A stretch of DNA of 64,000 bases from Sphaerisporangium sp040649355. GTDB lineage: Bacteria; Actinomycetota; Actinomycetes; Streptosporangiales; Streptosporangiaceae. A model generated the notes under the pieces. It made no database searches. It worked only from the letters and a program-made list of their open reading frames with translations, and was not told the DNA's origin. This document shows positions 35,262 to 45,600 of this stretch, piece after piece; position 1 is the stretch's first letter, and every line of letters starts with the position of its first letter. The position numbers were made by a program, and so were the translations under genes. Location: the NCBI RefSeq assembly GCF_043197795.1, contig NZ_JBICTU010000025.1, positions 62,001-126,000 of the forward strand, read 5' to 3'.

Positions 35262-37268
35262 TTGGCTTTTCCGCGCGGACCCGGCACGAGACCAACTCGG
35301 CCAGCGGTCCCGGAAGCCCGCCTTCGCAGGAGACTTAGGCAGGCCGAGCTGACCACGTTCCGAGACCTTGGAGTCATACCCGAGATCGCTGATGCCCTGG
35401 AAACCGAGGGCATCATCTCACCGTTCCCCATTCAAGAGATGGCCCTTCCGCTCGCGATCAGCGGACAGGACGTCATCGGCCAGGCGCGCACGGGCACCGG
35501 CAAGACCTACGCCTTCGGCGTGGCGATGCTCCAGCGCGTCGGCAAGCCCCGCAAGAACCGCAAGAAGCCCCGCGGGCTCGTCGTCGTCCCGACGCGTGAG
35601 CTGGCCCTCCAGGTGACCGAGGACCTCGTCGTCGCCGGCGGCAAGCTGGGCTCGCGGATCCTCACGGTCTACGGCGGGCGCGCGTACGAGCCCCAGATCG
35701 AGGCGCTCAAGCAGGGCGTCGACGTCATCGTCGGCACGCCCGGCCGCCTCCTCGACCTGGTGAACCAGAAGCACCTCGACCTCAGCCAGGTGTCCATGCT
35801 GGTCCTGGACGAGGCCGACCGCATGCTCGACCTGGGCTTCCTTCCCGACATCGAGCGCATCATCAAGCTCATCCCGGCCGAGCGGCAGACCATGCTGTTC
35901 TCCGCCACGATGCCGGGCGAGATCGTCACCCTGTCCCGCCGCTACCTGTCCCGGCCGACGCACGTCCGCGCCGAGAACGCCGATGCGGGCGACGAGGACA
36001 TGTCGAAGACGATCCAGTTCGTCTGGCGCACCCACCGCATGGACAAGATCGAGATCGTCGGCCGCATGCTGCAGAGCGAGGGTCACGGGCTCACGATGGT
36101 GTTCTGCGAGACCAAGCGCGCCTGCGACATGGTCTCCGAGCAGCTCAAGGAGCGCGGATTCGCGGCGGCGGCCGTGCACGGCGACCTCGGGCAGGGGCAG
36201 CGCGAGCAGGCCCTGCGCGCGTTCCGCAGCGGCAAGATCGACGTTCTGGTGGCCACCGACGTGGCGGCGCGGGGCATCGACATCGACGACGTCACGCACG
36301 TCGTCAACTACGACTGCCCGCAGGACGAGAAGACCTACGTCCACCGCATCGGCCGCACCGGCCGGGCGGGCCGCACGGGCGTCGCCGTGACCTTCGTCGA
36401 GTGGGAGGAGCTCACTCGCTGGAAGGTCATCAACAACGCCCTCGGCCTCGACTTCGCCGAGCCGGTCGAGACCTACTCGACCTCTCCGCACGTCTACACC
36501 GACCTCAACATCCCTCAGGGCACCAAGGGCGTGCTCCCGAGGGCCCAGAGGTCCCGCGCGGGCCTGGACGCCGAGCAGATCGAGGACATCGGCGAGACCG
36601 GGCGTCACCGCTCCCGCAAGGAGCGTGACGACCGCAACGAGCGATCCGACCGTTCCGAACGCCAGGAGCGCCGCGAGCGCCCGGCGCGCAACCGGCAGCG
36701 CCGCCGCACCCGTGGCGGTCAGACGGCCGAGAGCGTGGCGTCCGAGGTCACGGGCGTCGCCGAGCCCGCGGCTCTGGTGCCCGCCGACGCGGCGGTGGAG
36801 GGCGACATCCTCGCCCCCGAGCCCGCCATCGTGTCCCAGGCGGCCGTGAGGGCCCCCGAGGCCGCGACCAAGGCGGCGCCGGAGCCCGTCGCCGCCGAGG
36901 TGCCCGCCCCGCGGCGCACCCGCCGGGGCGCGAGCAAAGCAGCACTGTCCGAGGCGCTCGCCGAGGTCACCCCCTCGGCAGCGTCCGACCGGGGCGCGAC
37001 CGCGCCCGTCGCCCAGGAGGCGCTGATCAGAACCGAAGAGTTCGAAGCGACGGCACGGCGCACGCCCGCGCCCGCCCTGCCCGACGGGTTCGGAGTCGCG
37101 CCCGTCGAGCGCGCCGAGCCGGAGCGGATCATCCCGCCGACTCCGTTCTCGATCATCTTCCAGTCGCCCGACCTGGCGACGGATGACGATGTGGCGCCCT
37201 CCGCGGCCTCCGAGCGCGTCCAGCAGCGCCGCCGGCCGACCTACCAGCGTCCCGCCAGGAGGGGCTGA
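35262..37268 (+). CDS. DEAD-box RNA helicase
   Basis: Up to 668 residues. The order is Q-motif region (FRDLGVIPEIADALETEGIISPFPIQE), motif I ARTGTGKT, Ib TPGR, motif II VLDEADRMLD, motif III SAT, then the second RecA domain with DVAARGIDIDDV and HRIGRTGRAG. A long C-terminal extension holds an Arg/Glu/Asp-rich stretch (about 445-490) and an Ala/Pro-rich tail, as in RhlE/CshA-like helicases that remodel RNA during cold or ribosome assembly. The start is uncertain: homologues begin near LTTFRDLG, here preceded by a CTG (35349); the nearest conventional start in frame is the TTG at 35262. Confidence 0.9.
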   Translation: MAFPRGPGTRPTRPAVPEARLRRRLRQAELTTFRDLGVIPEIADALETEGIISPFPIQEMALPLAISGQDVIGQARTGTGKTYAFGVAMLQRVGKPRKNRKKPRGLVVVPTRELALQVTEDLVVAGGKLGSRILTVYGGRAYEPQIEALKQGVDVIVGTPGRLLDLVNQKHLDLSQVSMLVLDEADRMLDLGFLPDIERIIKLIPAERQTMLFSATMPGEIVTLSRRYLSRPTHVRAENADAGDEDMSKTIQFVWRTHRMDKIEIVGRMLQSEGHGLTMVFCETKRACDMVSEQLKERGFAAAAVHGDLGQGQREQALRAFRSGKIDVLVATDVAARGIDIDDVTHVVNYDCPQDEKTYVHRIGRTGRAGRTGVAVTFVEWEELTRWKVINNALGLDFAEPVETYSTSPHVYTDLNIPQGTKGVLPRAQRSRAGLDAEQIEDIGETGRHRSRKERDDRNERSDRSERQERRERPARNRQRRRTRGGQTAESVASEVTGVAEPAALVPADAAVEGDILAPEPAIVSQAAVRAPEAATKAAPEPVAAEVPAPRRTRRGASKAALSEALAEVTPSAASDRGATAPVAQEALIRTEEFEATARRTPAPALPDGFGVAPVERAEPERIIPPTPFSIIFQSPDLATDDDVAPSAASERVQQRRRPTYQRPARRG

Positions 37269-37480
37269 ACGGGCCGGCGTCTGTGAACGACCGCGGCCCG
37301 AGCGGCCGACGCGGTGAGAACGGCGGGAAGCCCTCGCGGGCGGCCCGCCGTTTCGAACGACGCGCTCCGGCCGCGGCGACGCGCCATCCGATCAGGTGAG
37401 AAAGTGGAAAGTCAACCACGCGACCAACGTAGAGCGTTTGACGGTGTTGCCAGGATGAATCCTCAGTATCGTGGTGCCGC

Positions 37481-38359
37481 GTGAGTACGCCGCGCTTCCT
37501 AACGCTGCCTCCTGGTGTCTGTGCGCAGCAGATCGAGACGTCCGTGGGCACCTTCGCGGCCCTGGAGGCGCTGCCCGTCCGCGGCGTCCCCGAGAGATGG
37601 CCGGCGCTGCTGGTCCCGGGGTACACCGGCAGCAAGGAAGACTTCATCGCGATCTTCCAGACGCTCGCCCAGGCCGGGCGCCGGGTCATCGCGGTCGACA
37701 TGCGCGGCCAGTACGAGACCAAGGGGCCCGACGACCACTCGGCCTACACCTGTGAGGCCCTCGGCGAGGACATCGACCATGTCGCCTCCCTGGTGGGGGG
37801 CGGTGAGCCCGTCCACCTGGTCGGCCACTCCTTCGGTGGGCTGGTCACGCGCGAGGCCGTGATCGGCGGCGCCACCAAGCTCGCGTCGCACACGCTGATG
37901 AGCTCCGGCCCGTCAGGGATCACCGGTCCCCGTGAGAAGGCGTGCCGCGTCATGCTGCGCGAGCTTCCCGAGGCCGGGCTCGAACACCTCTGGACCCACC
38001 GGCTGGAGCCGGAGGCCATCGTGGCGGGGGTTCCCGACGACATTCTCGCCTTCCTGCGCAGGCGGCTCCTTTCCAACTCGGTGACCGGCCTGATGACCAT
38101 GGCCGAGCAGGTGCTGGACGCCCCCGACCGGCTCGACGAACTGGGCGAGGTCGACGTGGCCACCCTCGTCCTCTACGGCGAGCACGACGACGGCTGGCCG
38201 CCCGCGATCCAGGCCGAGATGGCGCACCGCCTCGACGCCGACTGCGTCGTGGTGCCGGGAGCGCTCCATTCCCCCGCGGTGGAGGCTCCCGAGACGACGG
38301 CGCACGCGCTCACCCGCTTCTGGAACCAGGCCGAGCAGCACCTCCTCCACACCGGCTGA
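37481..38359 (+). CDS. Alpha/beta hydrolase
   Basis: 292 residues from a GTG. LVPGYTGSKEDF (oxyanion), GHSFGGLVTREAV (nucleophile elbow), LYGEHDDGWPP (acid) and PGALHSPAVEAPE (His) complete the triad pattern. There is no signal peptide. It follows the helicase with its own 210-bp upstream region. The substrate is unknown. Confidence 0.87.
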   Translation: MSTPRFLTLPPGVCAQQIETSVGTFAALEALPVRGVPERWPALLVPGYTGSKEDFIAIFQTLAQAGRRVIAVDMRGQYETKGPDDHSAYTCEALGEDIDHVASLVGGGEPVHLVGHSFGGLVTREAVIGGATKLASHTLMSSGPSGITGPREKACRVMLRELPEAGLEHLWTHRLEPEAIVAGVPDDILAFLRRRLLSNSVTGLMTMAEQVLDAPDRLDELGEVDVATLVLYGEHDDGWPPAIQAEMAHRLDADCVVVPGALHSPAVEAPETTAHALTRFWNQAEQHLLHTG

Positions 38360-38440
38360 TCCACCGGCGCCGGCCGGGCGCCTCCCGGATCACCCCGGGG
38401 CCACGGGCCGTCCACCGGCGGATCCGCCGGACCCTCCCTG

Positions 38441-39385
38441 ATGGCCGGCCCGATGCCGTGTAATCCTTTACGTGCTATGTCGAGCATCGGCGAGATCGTC
38501 GTCCAGCCGCCGGACCGGGTCACCTGGCTGGTCCACATCGACCGTTCCATGTGGGTGGGAGGGGTCAGGGGCCTCATGCTCCAGGCCCTGCACCCTGTGG
38601 CGATGCGCGGCATCTGGCAGAACTCCGGCTTCCAGGAAGATCCGTTCGGGCGCCTGCGACGCACCGCCGACTTCGTCGGCCGGGTGACCTTCGGCAGCCC
38701 CGAGGAGGCCGACGCGATCGGCAGGCGCGTACGCGGCATCCACCGGCGGCTGCGCGTCAGGGATCCCGGCACCGGCAGGACGCACCGCGTCGACGACCCC
38801 GAGCTGCTGCTGTGGGTCCACTGCGCCGAGGTGTCGTCCTACCTGGAGACGGCCCGGCGTGGCGGGCTGCGGATCACCGACGCCCAGGCCGACCGCTACC
38901 TCAGGGAGCAGCGCCGCAGCGCCACCTACGTCGGCCTGCACGAGGAGGACGTTCCCGGCTCGATGGCCGAGATGCGCGACTACTTCGCCGGCGTGCGGCC
39001 GGCCTTGGAGGTGACCCCCGAGTCGGTGTCGGCGGTCCGCTTCCTGATCTGGCCGAAGATGCCGCGGCGCCTTCGCTTCCTGACGCCCGGCAAACCGGCG
39101 TACTTCCCCTTCGGAGCGCTCTGCTACTACACGCTCCCCGCGTGGGCCAGGCGGATGTACGGCGTGCTGCCCGAGGTGCCCCAGGCGACCGTGACGGCGG
39201 CGCTGCGGGCGTTCCGGCTCGGTATGAACGCGCTGCCGGAGACCGTTCATGACCACGCGTTCATGCCCGGCACCCGCGACATGCTCACCGGGGCCCGCGC
39301 ACGTCTCGGCGCCGCCGGTTACGACGTGAGCAAAGGACTCAAGGGACTGTCGGACCCACGCCGGTGGCCCTCCCCACCCGGCTGA
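38441..39385 (+). CDS. DUF2236 (MpaB-like) oxygenase-family protein
   Basis: Up to 314 residues. The family core is present: IDRSMWVGGVRGLMLQALHPVAMRGI, FGRLRRTADFVGRVTFG, VHCAEVSSYLETARR and MYGVLPEV. DUF2236 includes latex-clearing and MpaB-type haem proteins, in which the HP/H residues bind haem. Several in-frame ATGs occur (38441, 38453, 38477); the last begins the well-aligned part. Confidence 0.83.
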   Translation: MAGPMPCNPLRAMSSIGEIVVQPPDRVTWLVHIDRSMWVGGVRGLMLQALHPVAMRGIWQNSGFQEDPFGRLRRTADFVGRVTFGSPEEADAIGRRVRGIHRRLRVRDPGTGRTHRVDDPELLLWVHCAEVSSYLETARRGGLRITDAQADRYLREQRRSATYVGLHEEDVPGSMAEMRDYFAGVRPALEVTPESVSAVRFLIWPKMPRRLRFLTPGKPAYFPFGALCYYTLPAWARRMYGVLPEVPQATVTAALRAFRLGMNALPETVHDHAFMPGTRDMLTGARARLGAAGYDVSKGLKGLSDPRRWPSPPG

Positions 39386-39450
39386 ACGAGCCCAGCACCC
39401 TTCCCCCCGTTCTGCCTCCAGGCCCTGGCCACCCGCAGCCTATATGCGTG

Positions 39451-40401
39451 TCAGGCGGGCTCCGCGAGGCCGTCCCAGGGCTGGTGTGGGGAGCCGGAGG
39501 CCTGGCCCTCCGGGCAGTGCCTGCGGTAGTCGCACCAGGAGCAGATCGGGCCCGTGTTCGGGGGGAAGCTCGCGTCGATCTCCGGCGGCACAGGCCCGGC
39601 GCCCGTGCCGGACGTACGCGAGCTCGTATCGGACGCGCCCTTGCGAGAGCCCGTGCCGGACGTACGGGAGCCGGCGCTCGCCGGGGCGGCGTCGGCGCGC
39701 CAGGCGCGGTAGCGCTCGTCGGCCTCCGATGCCTCCAGTGCGATGTCCTCGGCGCGGCCGATGTGGCGGCGGAGGGAGTCGTCGGAGTGCTCCCACTCGA
39801 CGATCGAGCCCGTCGGGACGTGGTGCAGCTCGACCCTGCGGCACGTACGGTGCATCACGCGCGAGGAGGCCACCGCGTAGATCGCGAGCGCGAGCGAGGA
39901 ACGGGCGTCCTCCTCGGTGAGGGGACTCCTGCCGGTCTTGTAGTCGACGACCACCAGCTCGTCGCCGCGCCGGTCGAGCCGGTCGACGCGCCCGGAGACC
40001 GCGATCGCGGAGGTGCGGGTGGCGACCGTGCGCTCGACACCGACCGGCTCGTCGGAGGGGTCGAGGGTGCTCGTGTAGCCCGAGACCATGGCCCGCGCGC
40101 GGTCGCGCCACACCGTGGACTGCTCCTGGTCGCGGAAGCCCTCGGTGATCCATCCCTTGGTGAGCAGGATGCCCGCCATCGCGGGGGTCCTGCGTTCGTA
40201 CGGCTCGCGCCACCACCCGGCCAGCGCGTTGTGGACCGAGGCGCCCACGCTGTTGTGCGCCCACGGCGGCCCCTTTGGCAGGGACGGGCGGTCGAGATAG
40301 GAGAAGCGGTAGCGCCGGGGGCAGTCGAGCCAGGCGTTCAGCCGCGACGGCGTACACGTATAGAGCCGCCTGGGCATGCCTTCGAGACCGAGTTGCCCCA
40401 C
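39451..40401 (-). CDS. RecB-like PD-(D/E)XK nuclease with Fe-S motif
   Basis: About 316 residues. The GTG at 40401 has GGGAGAGG 6 nt upstream; an ATG 24 nt downstream is an alternative. The nuclease core includes SGRVDRLDRRGDELVVVDYKTG (about residue 152). Cys27 (LDCPRRY) and the C-terminal CSWCDYRRHC give the C...CxxCx5C cluster of Cas4/AddB-type Fe-S exonucleases. Between them is a low-complexity insert with SRTSGTG repeated twice. It is a stand-alone relative of the AdnAB nuclease domains (Rv2119 type); its role in DNA repair is likely but unproven. Confidence 0.87.
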   Translation of the reverse strand: MGQLGLEGMPRRLYTCTPSRLNAWLDCPRRYRFSYLDRPSLPKGPPWAHNSVGASVHNALAGWWREPYERRTPAMAGILLTKGWITEGFRDQEQSTVWRDRARAMVSGYTSTLDPSDEPVGVERTVATRTSAIAVSGRVDRLDRRGDELVVVDYKTGRSPLTEEDARSSLALAIYAVASSRVMHRTCRRVELHHVPTGSIVEWEHSDDSLRRHIGRAEDIALEASEADERYRAWRADAAPASAGSRTSGTGSRKGASDTSSRTSGTGAGPVPPEIDASFPPNTGPICSWCDYRRHCPEGQASGSPHQPWDGLAEPA

Positions 40402-40551
40402 AGTGAGCCTCTCCCTTCGCCCCGGAAGGCACAGGCCGCCCGACAAGGCAGCGAATCGCTGGTCACCGACGCCGGGCGAGCGCCGGCGTCGGACTAAGGC
40501 TCGATCTCTATCGGTCAGCTCCGCGGCCGAACCCGGGGGCTCGGCCGTGGA

Positions 40552-41268
40552 TCACTCGTCGTCGAGGTTGAGCTTGATGCCGGAGGCACGCGTGCCGTCG
40601 GAGAGCGGGCTCTCGGCGGCGGCGGCCGGGCCGGCACCGGTGAGCGAGCCGGCGAGCCAGTCGTCGAAGTGCGGCTCCTGCTCGCCGATGGTCGTCTCCT
40701 CGCCGTGGGCCGGCAGCACCCGGGTGTCGGCCGGAAGGGTGAAGAGCCGCTCGCCGATCGCCGTGAGCTGGTCGGCCAGCGCGGGATACTCCCCGCCGAG
40801 CTTGCCCGGCCCGTCGGCCAGGAGCGTCTTGCCGGTGAAGACCACGCCCAGCGCCTCGACGTAGAGCGAGACGCCACCCGGGGTGATGCCGGGTGTGGCG
40901 ATCACCTCCAGCTCGACGTCGGCGACGCCGAAGATGCCCTCGTCCTCCATGTCGATGTCGGGGTAGGTCTCCTGCCAGGTGTCACGCCAGAGCTGGCGGT
41001 CCTTGCGGTTGAGGGCGACGACCGCCTCGTCACGCGCCGCCACCTCGATGGCCCCGCCGACGTGGTCGGGCAGGCCGTGGGTGCAGATGACCGCGAGCAC
41101 CTCGCGCTCACCCACGCTGGAAAGGATCGTCTCCGCGTCGCGCGCGGGGTCGATGACGATGACCTCCTCGTCGTCGCCCACGATCCACGTGTTGTTCTCG
41201 ACCTTGTATTCGGCGCCGTCGATGTCCACGACGCCCTCGGTCACCACTCGCTCGATACGCGCTGTCAC
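40552..41268 (-). CDS. Metallo-beta-lactamase-fold protein lacking key metal ligands
   Basis: About 238 residues from a GTG at 41268 with AAGG 8 nt upstream (a second GTG at 41274 is possible). It is an MBL fold with the right motif positions, but the first motif reads THGLPDHVGG (Leu66 where the second His of HxHxDH belongs), the TPGHT His is Ile128 (TPGITPGG) and the FTGD Asp is Lys147 (FTGKTLL). The last motif keeps PAHGEET. Three canonical ligands are lost, so a normal dinuclear zinc hydrolase is unlikely. It may be an inactive or repurposed member. Confidence 0.85.
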   Translation of the reverse strand: MTARIERVVTEGVVDIDGAEYKVENNTWIVGDDEEVIVIDPARDAETILSSVGEREVLAVICTHGLPDHVGGAIEVAARDEAVVALNRKDRQLWRDTWQETYPDIDMEDEGIFGVADVELEVIATPGITPGGVSLYVEALGVVFTGKTLLADGPGKLGGEYPALADQLTAIGERLFTLPADTRVLPAHGEETTIGEQEPHFDDWLAGSLTGAGPAAAAESPLSDGTRASGIKLNLDDE

Positions 41269-41390
41269 GGCCACGACCTTACCGAACACTTGAACCCGTC
41301 TCGATAAGCAAACGGATGACATCGACGAAGAACCTCACACCATGTCCCGGTTCCGCCGTCATCACCGGCCCGGGGGACCGTGCGCGGAGC

Positions 41391-42071
41391 CTACGACTCG
41401 GCCCCGAGACGCGGTGAGAAGGCACCGTAGGGCAGGTCGAGCTCCTGGTCCTGCTCCCTCAGATCGCGCAGGACGAGCTGGGCGAGCTCGACGAGGCACC
41501 CGGCCTCGGCCGGCCAGCCGATGACCCACAGCCAGTTGCCCATGGCCTCGCCGACGTACGCGACGCGGTCGGACGGGCCCTCCACCAACCAGAGCGCCGT
41601 GGGGTGACCAAGGGTGTCGACCTTGGCGTTGGGCGGGCCGAGGTCGAACCCCGGCCCCGGATCGGGGCCAGGAAGCCCCGCGAAGGCCGCTCCCAGCCCG
41701 ATGCCCGGCTCCTCCGCCACGACGACGAGGTCGGCGGGGCCGTGGGTGACCGACGGCCCGGACAGGGCCACCACACCCGCGTGGGTGCCGGTGAGCTCGT
41801 CTCCGGCGTCTCCGAACCCGGTCACCAGCCATCCCGTGGGCAGCGGCCACGGCAACCAGAAGGGGACGCGCGAACCCTTGCGTACCACGTCGAGCGCCTC
41901 GTCGGACGGGCGCCTCGGCTGGAAGGGCAGGACGGTGCCGTGCACGGCGCAACGCCAAGCGCTGGACCATGCGCTGGGTGGTTGCAGCGTGCCGAAACAC
42001 CGAGGGCAGGTAGGCGCGGCTCTCACAGTTATCCACGGTGCTTCGGTCAACGCGCGAAAGTCAAGGGGCAT
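41391..42071 (-). CDS. DUF6758 family protein
   Basis: 226 residues from an ATG at 42071. The N-terminal zinc-ribbon-like part (PTCPRCFGTLQPPSAWSSAWRCAVHGTVLPFQP) is followed by the conserved VPFWLPWPLPTGWLVTGFG, the Gly-rich VVAEEPGIGLGAAFAGLPGPDPGPG and GEAMGNWLWVIGWPAEAG. This is the widespread actinobacterial DUF6758 family of unknown function. It is divergent from the Nudix gene, with starts 27 bp apart. Confidence 0.85.
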   Translation of the reverse strand: MPLDFRALTEAPWITVRAAPTCPRCFGTLQPPSAWSSAWRCAVHGTVLPFQPRRPSDEALDVVRKGSRVPFWLPWPLPTGWLVTGFGDAGDELTGTHAGVVALSGPSVTHGPADLVVVAEEPGIGLGAAFAGLPGPDPGPGFDLGPPNAKVDTLGHPTALWLVEGPSDRVAYVGEAMGNWLWVIGWPAEAGCLVELAQLVLRDLREQDQELDLPYGAFSPRLGAES

Positions 42072-42098
42072 CCCGTTATCCCGGCGTAATCTTGGCCT

Positions 42099-42506
42099 AT
42101 GCGCGTGAGATGCGTGGGAGCGATCGTCTCCGACGACGCGGGGCGGCTGCTGCTGATCAGGCGCGGGCGCCCACCGGGCGAGGGCCTGTGGTCGCTCCCG
42201 GGCGGCCGGGTGGAGCTCGGCGAGTCCGACGCGGACGCCCTCGCGCGCGAGCTCCTGGAGGAGACCGGCCTGCCCGTCTCGGTCGGGGCGCGGGCCGGCA
42301 CCGTGGAGCGGCAGGGCCCCGGCGGCGTCGTGTACGAGATCCACGACTACTTCGCGACGGCCGGCCCCGGCACGCCACGGCCGGGCGACGACGCGGCCGA
42401 CGTCGGGTGGTTCTCCCCCGGTGATCTCGCGCGGCTCCCCCTCACCTCCGGCCTCCTGGACACGCTGATCGCCTGGCACGTCCTGGACGCCGGCGTCAGC
42501 CGCTGA
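42099..42506 (+). CDS. Nudix hydrolase
   Basis: 135 residues. The Nudix box is complete: GGRVELGESDADALARELLEETGL, with the RE-x2-EE metal ligands. MutT-like proteins hydrolyse nucleoside diphosphates linked to another moiety. The start lies 27 bp from the divergent DUF6758 gene. A tandem repeat array begins within its last codons. Confidence 0.9.
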   Translation: MRVRCVGAIVSDDAGRLLLIRRGRPPGEGLWSLPGGRVELGESDADALARELLEETGLPVSVGARAGTVERQGPGGVVYEIHDYFATAGPGTPRPGDDAADVGWFSPGDLARLPLTSGLLDTLIAWHVLDAGVSR

Positions 42507-42637
42507 AGGACGTCCACCACGACCGAGGTGGCCAGCCGCTCGCGGACGTCATCACGACCGAGGAGGTCAGCCGCTCGCGGACGTCATCACGACCGAGGAG
42601 GTCAGCCGCTCGCGGACGTCATCACGACCGAGGTCGC
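42498..42637. repeat. 35-bp tandem repeat array
   Basis: Three near-perfect 35-bp units begin at 42533, 42568 and 42603. Each starts CAGCCGCTCGCGGACGTC and contains ATCACGACCGAGG. A diverged unit precedes them (42498-42532) and includes the Nudix stop codon. The last bases before the convergent BNR gene (42650-42680) repeat part of the unit. The array fills the whole Nudix-BNR interval. Confidence 0.88.
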
Positions 42638-42663
42638 ACGGAGGTCCACCACGACCGAGGTGG

Positions 42664-45600
42664 TCAGCGGCTGAAGGACGTCCTCCACAGGGTGAGGTGG
42701 TCGGAGGTGTAGGTGGTGGAGCGGCCGAGAGCGACGACCCTGTCGTCGATCACGGCTATCGCGCCGAGCCACTGGGCGCCGTCGCCCGTCATGCCGTCCC
42801 CGGTGAGGGTGTGGCGCTGCCAGTCGCGGCCGTCCTCGGACGTCCAGACCGCGCTGTCCCCGGTCGCGGGCGGGCCGTACGACCCCACCGCGACCAGGCC
42901 GGAGTCCGAGGTCGTCATGTCCAGCACGGTGGCCGGGGCGTCGGCGGGCAGCCAGGAGTACTGCCAGGTGACCCCGTCGTCAGAGGAGACCGCCGCGAAC
43001 GGCTGGTCCACCCCCTTGTCGTTCGTCGCGCTGCCCACCGCCACGACATCATGATCACGCAGGAGCACCCTGCGCAGGCTCGCCGAGCGCGCCCCTTCGG
43101 GGATCACGCGCTTGCGTGCGGTCCAGTTCAGCCCGTCGCGCGAGACCCAGACCACCCCTGACGTACGGCCCGACGTACCGGACCCGCCGACCGCGAGGAA
43201 CCCGTCGGCGGTCGCGACGACGTCCTCGATGCGCACGTCGGCGCCGCCCGCCGGAAGGCTCTGCGGTGCGGAACGTGAATAGCGGCGCAGGTCGGCGGAG
43301 AACCACAGCGCGGCCACCACACCGTCGGGCCCGCTGTCGTCGCCCGCCAGCACGTACCCCTTGGGACCGGCCGCGACCACGCGCGGGACCACGGCGTACC
43401 GCCCGGAGGACCCGAGCGCGGGCGACTCGGGCGCCGGGCGCCAGGAGCGCCCGTCGGTCGAGGTGGCGAGCAACGGCCTGACGAACGCCGAATCGGCCGT
43501 GGTGCTGCCCACCGCGAGCCATCCCTGGGGGCCGTGTGCCACGTCGTTGAGCGCCTGTCTGCCCGCTCCGCCGAGCGCGGGCGAGGTGACGGCCTTCCAG
43601 TTCTGGCCAGTGGCGCTGGTCCAGATGCCGGCGTCGCCCTTGACCGAGCCGACCGCGACGAACGAGTTCCCCGCCGCGACCAGGGCGGTGGTCTCGCGGG
43701 CCGAGCGGGTCAGCCCGCTGATCTCGGCCAGCGGCACCGGAGCGGCCGCCTTGCCCTTGGCGGCCGTCATCAGCACCGGCAGGTTGTCCAGGCCTCCGGC
43801 CCGCTGGTCCCCCGCGGCGACGAGCGTGCCCGCGTCGGTGATCGCGAGGCCCCGCAGCGTGCCGGGGATCTGCCCGAGTTCGGTGCTCTCGTTCCAGTTC
43901 TTGCCGTCGCCGCTGGTGAAGACGCCGTAGCGCTCCCATCCCGACTCGGCGACCGCCGCGACCCCGGCGGCGGAGGTGGCGAGGCCGCGCACGCCGGTCG
44001 CCTCGCGTCCGAGCCCGCCGATCACCCCGCACTGGCGCCATTCGTCTCCGAGGTCGGAGCAGTAGACGCGGACCTCTCCGGCGTTCGACTTCTGCAGGGT
44101 CGGCACCAGGAGGAACCCCTTGGCGGCCACCGCGAGCGCGCCGGGCTCGGGCCGCACGCCGGGCAGCGCCGCGGCCGTACGGAGCCAGGTCCTGCCGCCG
44201 TCCGGGGAGCGCAGGATGACCGAGGTCGTGTCACCCTTGCCCGGATCGGCCAGCGCCACGACGGCGTCCCCCTTGGCGACCACCGCGCGGATGGCCCGCA
44301 CCTTGTCCGTGGCACCGATCTGCCCGGTGTCCACGCGGCTCCAGCTCTGCCCGTCCGGCGACACCCAGGCCACCGGGCCGTACCCGCCGTCCTTCTGGGT
44401 CGTGGAGCCGACGGCCACGAAACCACCGGCCGTACGTGCCAGGTCGGTGATTCGGTCGCCGTTCCAGAAGACCGAGAGCCGCGAGGGGTCGACCGCCGTC
44501 CAAGAACGGCCGTCGGTGCTGGTCCACATGCCCCGGGCGGAGGCGCCCGCCGAGCCAGGCGCCTCGGTCCCGGCCGCGAGCCAGCGCCCGGCGCCGCCTG
44601 CGACGCGCCCGGCCGACCCCGCCGGCTGGTACCCGGCCGGCCCGGTCACCCTGCCGAGCTCCCAGGACTTGCCGCCATCGGGTGAGACCAGGAAGAGCGG
44701 CCGTGGCACCGGGCTGGTCGTGTCGCTGCCTACCGCGACCACGGTCGAGCCGACGGAGGTGACCGCGTTGAGCACCTGGCTGGAGCCGTTGCCGCTGATG
44801 CCGGGCGGGGCCACGAAGGCCTGGTCGCCCGAGCCTCCGTCGCCCGCCGCCAGCCGGAGCCCCGAGGTCGTCGGGGAGTTCACCCAGTTGACGATCACCA
44901 GTCCGAGGCCCGCCGTCGCGAGGAGCACGACGACCACGAAGATCGGGGTCATCAGGCCGCGCCCGAGCCCGCGCCGGGCCGGGCGCGGCTGGCGCGGTGG
45001 CCTTGGAGCCGCCTGGTCGCGGTGGTGACGGCCGCGCCCGCCGCCGCGCGGGCGCGCCGGGCCGGACGCCACGAGGATGTCGGGACGGGAAGGGCGGGCG
45101 GGCCGTCCGGCGGGGGGCCTGCCGATCCGCTCCTCCGTCGGGACATCGCCGCCGTACGGATCGGCAGGCTCCGTCGGGACGTCGCGGCCGTACGGGCCGT
45201 CGCCGCCATACGGGACGTCGCGGCCGTACAGGACGTCGGGCTCGGGCGAGCTGCCGGACTCCGGCTCCGGAGCCTCCTCCGGCTCGGCCGGGATGCTGGG
45301 CTCCACCCTGATGCCCTGCCTGTCCCACTCGGGCGCAGGGGGCGTGTGGGCCCGCGACGGCGCGCGCGGCGGGGTTTCCTGCGGCGTCGGCGATGACGCT
45401 TGTTCCTCTGTCCGCGAAGGCGTTTGTTCCTCCGTCCGCGGAGGCGTTCGCGGAGGCGTTGCGGTTGAGGTTCGCGGAGGCTTGCGTGGCGGTCCGGAGG
45501 CGACGAGCTTGTCCGGACGGTTCACCAGCCGGCGCGGAGGCCACGGAGGCTCGCCGGGGTCCTCTGGAGGCGCCTCGGGCACCCATCCGGGAGGAGCCTC

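Noticed and set aside
42533..42637. CRISPR array
   Set aside because: The 35-bp units are directly abutting without unique spacers and no cas genes are near.
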